Source: Paenibacillus sp. Root52
GTDB taxonomy: Bacteria; Bacillota; Bacilli; Paenibacillales; Paenibacillaceae
Reading direction: 5' to 3'
Assembly (NCBI RefSeq): GCF_001426865.1
Contig: NZ_LMFO01000001.1
Span: forward strand, 923,602-987,601
Length of the DNA stretch: 64,000 nucleotides
Shown: piece by piece, positions 61,265-64,000 of the stretch
How positions within the stretch are numbered: position 1 is the first letter of the stretch
Layout of the letters: each line of letters opens with the position of its first letter
Position numbers and translations under genes: made by a program
The notes under the pieces: model-generated
What the model saw: only the letters and a program-made list of their open reading frames with translations
What the model was told of the DNA's origin: nothing
The model's database searches: none

Positions 61265-62191
61265 TTATGATAGGCTAAGCAACTCTGCTTCTAACGCATC
61301 CCAGTTCGGTGTGGACACATCGGATAAAGTTCTCCAACCTGCAAATGAGTTATTCAACGCCTTGAGCTCTACTACTGTTCCATCAATCAATCGACTAACC
61401 GGAAGCGCTAAGAAAAGCTTTAGCGCCCAGCGGATGAAGTGAGGATGTTTGGTAATCCACGATGCTTGCCCCGCAGGAATTAGCGGATACCCTAATGAAT
61501 CTAATACACGGAAGCCCTCCCCCATCGCCGCCACCATCTGACGCATGCGCTTGTCATCACGCACAACCTCTTTCATCTGAAAGCCATGGAATAGAATGAC
61601 CATGTTCATCGGCACAACCAACACCATGTGATTTTTCAGCCAAGCATCGATTTGTTCATGAAAATCAAGCTTGTATTTGGTTCGCATAAATGCCTGCTCC
61701 AGTAGGGAACGGAAAGGAATCGTGCCATCCAATCCCCCGATGACCATCTGCCCGTGGCCGCCACGGATACAAATAACTTTTCCGTCAGCACGTGTACCAG
61801 CAGTAGTCTGGAACCCAAAAGCAACCTGTTTAGGTGATCTCTTAGATTTGCTTAAATAGTCCTGCATCGCGTATGTATCCATATTGTTACCGACTAGCAC
61901 GATATGGCGGCTATCGTTATCCGCGAGGATCGGCAGCACAGCCTCGAAGTCGGAATATTTCATCATGACGAAGATTAAGTCATACACATCTTCCGGTTCT
62001 AATGTACGAATCACCTGAACGGAATCAACCGTTGTCTTACGCTGAAGGTAATGTCGGATGACGACTCCCTCGTTTTCCAATTCCTCCGCTCGCTTGCCTC
62101 TTGCTAACACAGTCACGTCATGCCCCCCTTGAACGAGGACATGCGCTAGATAGCTTCCCTGCACACCCGCACCGTACACGAGTATCTTCAA
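61265..62191 (-). CDS. Ketopantoate reductase family protein
   Basis: 308 residues. The NADP site is MKILVYGAGVQGSYLAHVLVQGGHDVTVLARG, and the ApbA-type middle and C-terminal helical domain follow (DAWLKNHMVLVVPMNMVI). It resembles 2-dehydropantoate 2-reductase, but the usual K-x(n)-N-N-P catalytic layout is not obvious. Many such proteins with a divergent TetR act on other 2-oxo acids or xenobiotics. Not called panE. A palindrome lies between it and the divergent TetR. Confidence 0.85.
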   Translation of the reverse strand: MKILVYGAGVQGSYLAHVLVQGGHDVTVLARGKRAEELENEGVVIRHYLQRKTTVDSVQVIRTLEPEDVYDLIFVMMKYSDFEAVLPILADNDSRHIVLVGNNMDTYAMQDYLSKSKRSPKQVAFGFQTTAGTRADGKVICIRGGHGQMVIGGLDGTIPFRSLLEQAFMRTKYKLDFHEQIDAWLKNHMVLVVPMNMVILFHGFQMKEVVRDDKRMRQMVAAMGEGFRVLDSLGYPLIPAGQASWITKHPHFIRWALKLFLALPVSRLIDGTVVELKALNNSFAGWRTLSDVSTPNWDALEAELLSLS

Positions 62192-62254
62192 TAGAATTCC
62201 CCCTCACATAATTAACAGTTGTTGTATATCTAACACCTGTGTACTACAATCAAG

Positions 62255-62273
62255 GTATCATTGAGAACGATAC
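62255..62273. promoter_or_regulatory. Candidate TetR operator between divergent KPR and TetR genes
   Basis: GTATCATT GAG AACGATAC: arms match at seven of eight positions. It lies in the 164-base gap between divergent starts. Confidence 0.6.
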
Positions 62274-62355
62274 ACGCGCAATGGCTAATCACATTCGCTT
62301 TTGTTGAAAATTGAACATTGAACACTGGATGTGTTCAAGAAAGAAGGGAAAAACC

Positions 62356-62907
62356 ATGGATCGACGCATTATGCGATCAAGACAAATGATTATGCAAGCG
62401 TTTATTGAGCTGTTAGGAGAGCAGGATTTTGAGAAAGTTACGATACAGGGGATTGCGGATCGAGCCAATGTCAACCGGGGAACAGTCTATTTGCATTTTA
62501 CGGATAAATACGACTTACTAGAGCAGAGCGTGGATACATATCTGATGATGTTAGCTGACAGTTGTATACCGGAGGAAGGAACCACCACCGAACTGTCCCG
62601 GGATCTGTTCATTCGTGCGTTCACGTATCTGAAGGAGCATGCAGCGATCTATAGCGTACTGATTACGAACAAAGGTATTCCCACGTTCAGACACCGTATG
62701 ACACAGATGATTAAGGGGAATGTCACTATGGTGGTGAACCATATGAAACTAGAAAGCGATATTCATAGGGATGTACTCGCCCAATTTTTATCCGTTTCCA
62801 TTACAGGATTGATTGAGTGGTGGGTGGTCGAATCCATGCCGTATACACCAGAAGAGATGGTCGAACAGATGAATAAGATTCTTGAAGCAAGGCTGCAGCT
62901 ATGGTGA
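62356..62907 (+). CDS. TetR/AcrR family regulator
   Basis: 183 residues, opening MDRRIMRSRQMIMQAFIELL, HTH VTIQGIADRANVNRGTVYLHFTDKYDLL, and a C-terminal TetR_C_7-like domain (SVSITGLIEWWVVESMPYTPEEMVEQM). GAAGGG precedes the ATG; an in-frame start 15 codons upstream has no site. Divergent from the ketopantoate-reductase-like gene, its likely target. Confidence 0.9.
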   Translation: MDRRIMRSRQMIMQAFIELLGEQDFEKVTIQGIADRANVNRGTVYLHFTDKYDLLEQSVDTYLMMLADSCIPEEGTTTELSRDLFIRAFTYLKEHAAIYSVLITNKGIPTFRHRMTQMIKGNVTMVVNHMKLESDIHRDVLAQFLSVSITGLIEWWVVESMPYTPEEMVEQMNKILEARLQLW

Positions 62908-63060
62908 AGACTTCCTTATATGCACGATCGTCTAGCCACCAATATCTCTCCTTACTTCTATAACCACTAATTCATGTACAACAAAAAAAACGCCGATCTT
63001 TGGCAGATGGACGGTTTCAAAAGCAGAGTGAGCTCATTATGTTCGTGTTAAATAAATGAA

Positions 63061-63094
63061 ACAAGTCACTATAGTAGTGACTTGTAATTTTTTT
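63061..63094. terminator. Terminator hairpin between TetR and LysR genes
   Basis: ACAAGTCACTA, loop TAG, TAGTGACTTGT, then AATTTTTTTG on the plus strand. It lies between convergent genes; the minus-strand tail is also T-rich. Confidence 0.75.
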
Positions 63095-63174
63095 GTATAC
63101 ATTTTATGGTCACCTTTTGATATCTTCTATCTACGTTTTCCTCTTGTTTTTCTTTGCTTCTCATTTTTACCACT

Positions 63175-64000
63175 TTATATCCCTCGTTTAGACGTTTTAT
63201 CGCTAAAAAGTGAACATGCTGTTTGGATGAAAACATCTGTAGCATTGGATATGTCATTCATGTCTGGCACGGCTATATTAATATCTCTGAACATATTGGG
63301 CTTTAATTCACGTAATATTACTTGTTCCGGTAGAGATGAGAGCGCTCCTCGAGTTGTAATAATAATCCCTAAATCTTCTTTGACCATACTGAGTGCTGTA
63401 TCGAGATGATCAACTACAAACCGTACTTTAGGTTTCATTTTAAACTCATTAAATATCGCATGTACTGGTGCCTCATATCCACCTCTTCCAAGAATTAAAT
63501 TCTCACCTTCCAATTCAGGAATCTGTATGAATTCGTTCTGAACTAAAGGGTGGTTTGAATGAATAACTACAATGAACTCATCCTGCACTAATGGAATAAT
63601 ATCAAAGTCATGGTCTGGAGATATCGTTATTCCTACATCAACAGATCTAGTTCGTAACCATTCTTTAACTTGATCCACACTGCCTTCCGAAAGCTTGATT
63701 TCAAGACCTGGATGCTTTTCTTCCATTGTGCGTATAATTTTGGGGATAAACCTTGTACATGCTGTAGGGTAAGCTCCTATATGAACTTTTCCAATTTCTA
63801 ACCCTTTCTCGGCTGCAACTAATTCATCCACTTTTTGCAATTCACCCAGGACATTTCTAAAAAGAATTAATATACGTTCTCCCACATCAGTAAAAACCAC
63901 TCCCTTTCTCTTGTTTCTCACAATCAACTTTGTACCTAATTCGGATTCAACAGCTGCCACAATGCGACTTACTGCTGGTTGCGTCATATGCAATTCTTCG
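63175..64000 (-). CDS. LysR family regulator (5' end beyond window)
   Basis: An open frame reaches the right edge, reading EELHMTQPAVSRIVAAVESELG: the second half of a LysR HTH. The effector domain follows (GKVHIGAYPTACTRFIPKII, RSVDVGITISPDHDFDII, IIITTRGALSSL). About 275 residues are visible; 15-25 N-terminal residues are missing. The target is presumably a divergent gene outside the window. Confidence 0.92.
   Translation of the reverse strand, partial: EELHMTQPAVSRIVAAVESELGTKLIVRNKRKGVVFTDVGERILILFRNVLGELQKVDELVAAEKGLEIGKVHIGAYPTACTRFIPKIIRTMEEKHPGLEIKLSEGSVDQVKEWLRTRSVDVGITISPDHDFDIIPLVQDEFIVVIHSNHPLVQNEFIQIPELEGENLILGRGGYEAPVHAIFNEFKMKPKVRFVVDHLDTALSMVKEDLGIIITTRGALSSLPEQVILRELKPNMFRDINIAVPDMNDISNATDVFIQTACSLFSDKTSKRGI

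Noticed and set aside
61265-62191. panE of pantothenate synthesis
   Set aside because: No pantothenate genes nearby, a divergent TetR with its own operator, and the catalytic layout is not clearly that of PanE.

Overview
The window looks like the chromosome of a spore-forming Bacillota of the Paenibacillaceae (Paenibacillus-like). The support is a GerA/GerB/GerC germinant receptor operon, AGGAGG-type ribosome binding sites, TTG and GTG starts, an Asp23/Gls24 protein, Gram-positive lipoproteins, a very large subtilisin-type exoprotease and a carbohydrate-scavenging gene set (GH1, GH29, GH115). I see no rRNA, tRNA, CRISPR array or insertion sequence. Most genes lie on the minus strand. The sequence is cut at both ends inside genes: a VgrG-like spike gene on the left and a LysR regulator on the right.

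Layout. 1-5.9 kb: a five-gene minus-strand operon of contractile-injection-type tip parts (two VgrG-like spikes, a DUF4280 PAAR-like tip, a pentapeptide-repeat protein and an unassigned 180-residue protein). 6.3-10.7 kb: an MmcQ/YjbR protein and the germinant receptor operon gerA-gerB-gerC with a small two-helix D-like protein. 10.8-14.5 kb: an ADP-ribosylation module (class M sirtuin, zinc macrodomain hydrolase, SPL-like radical SAM protein) with a MarR regulator, a divergent membrane-anchored protein and two copies of one palindrome. 14.6-22.4 kb: regulators, acetyltransferases, Asp23, an RNA ligase-like protein, an esterase, an aldo/keto reductase, Ohr under OhrR-like operators and small secreted or membrane proteins. 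22.6-29.8 kb: a short GH115 enzyme, a CDF cation exporter, an Old Yellow Enzyme with its TetR repressor and matched operators, a Qnr-like pentapeptide protein and a YqhC-type AraC regulator. 30-37.8 kb: an ABC exporter with a small RG-rich partner behind tandem operators, a GNAT, a FAD oxidase, a TetR/MFS efflux pair and an aminoglycoside-phosphotransferase-like kinase. 37.8-46.9 kb: a peptide import and degradation operon (FadR-type regulator, M20 hydrolase, binding protein, two permeases, S9 peptidase) with no ATPase gene. 47-53.8 kb: a trans-sulfuration-type lyase and a 1727-residue bacillopeptidase F-like protease. 54.5-64 kb: GH29 fucosidase with a divergent AraC, a second Qnr-like protein, LacI with a divergent 6-phospho-beta-glucosidase, a ketopantoate-reductase-like protein with a divergent TetR, and LysR.

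The themes are local one-regulator/one-target circuits, many with a palindrome readable in the DNA (MarR, OhrR, TetR/OYE, TetR/MFS, TetR/KPR, LacI, and an unidentified regulator of the ABC exporter), and responses to oxidants, electrophiles and toxic compounds. The least ordinary parts are the spike/PAAR operon without visible sheath or baseplate genes, and the MarR-controlled sirtuin-macrodomain-radical SAM operon, which differs from the GcvH-L/LplA2-linked operons known from staphylococci and streptococci.
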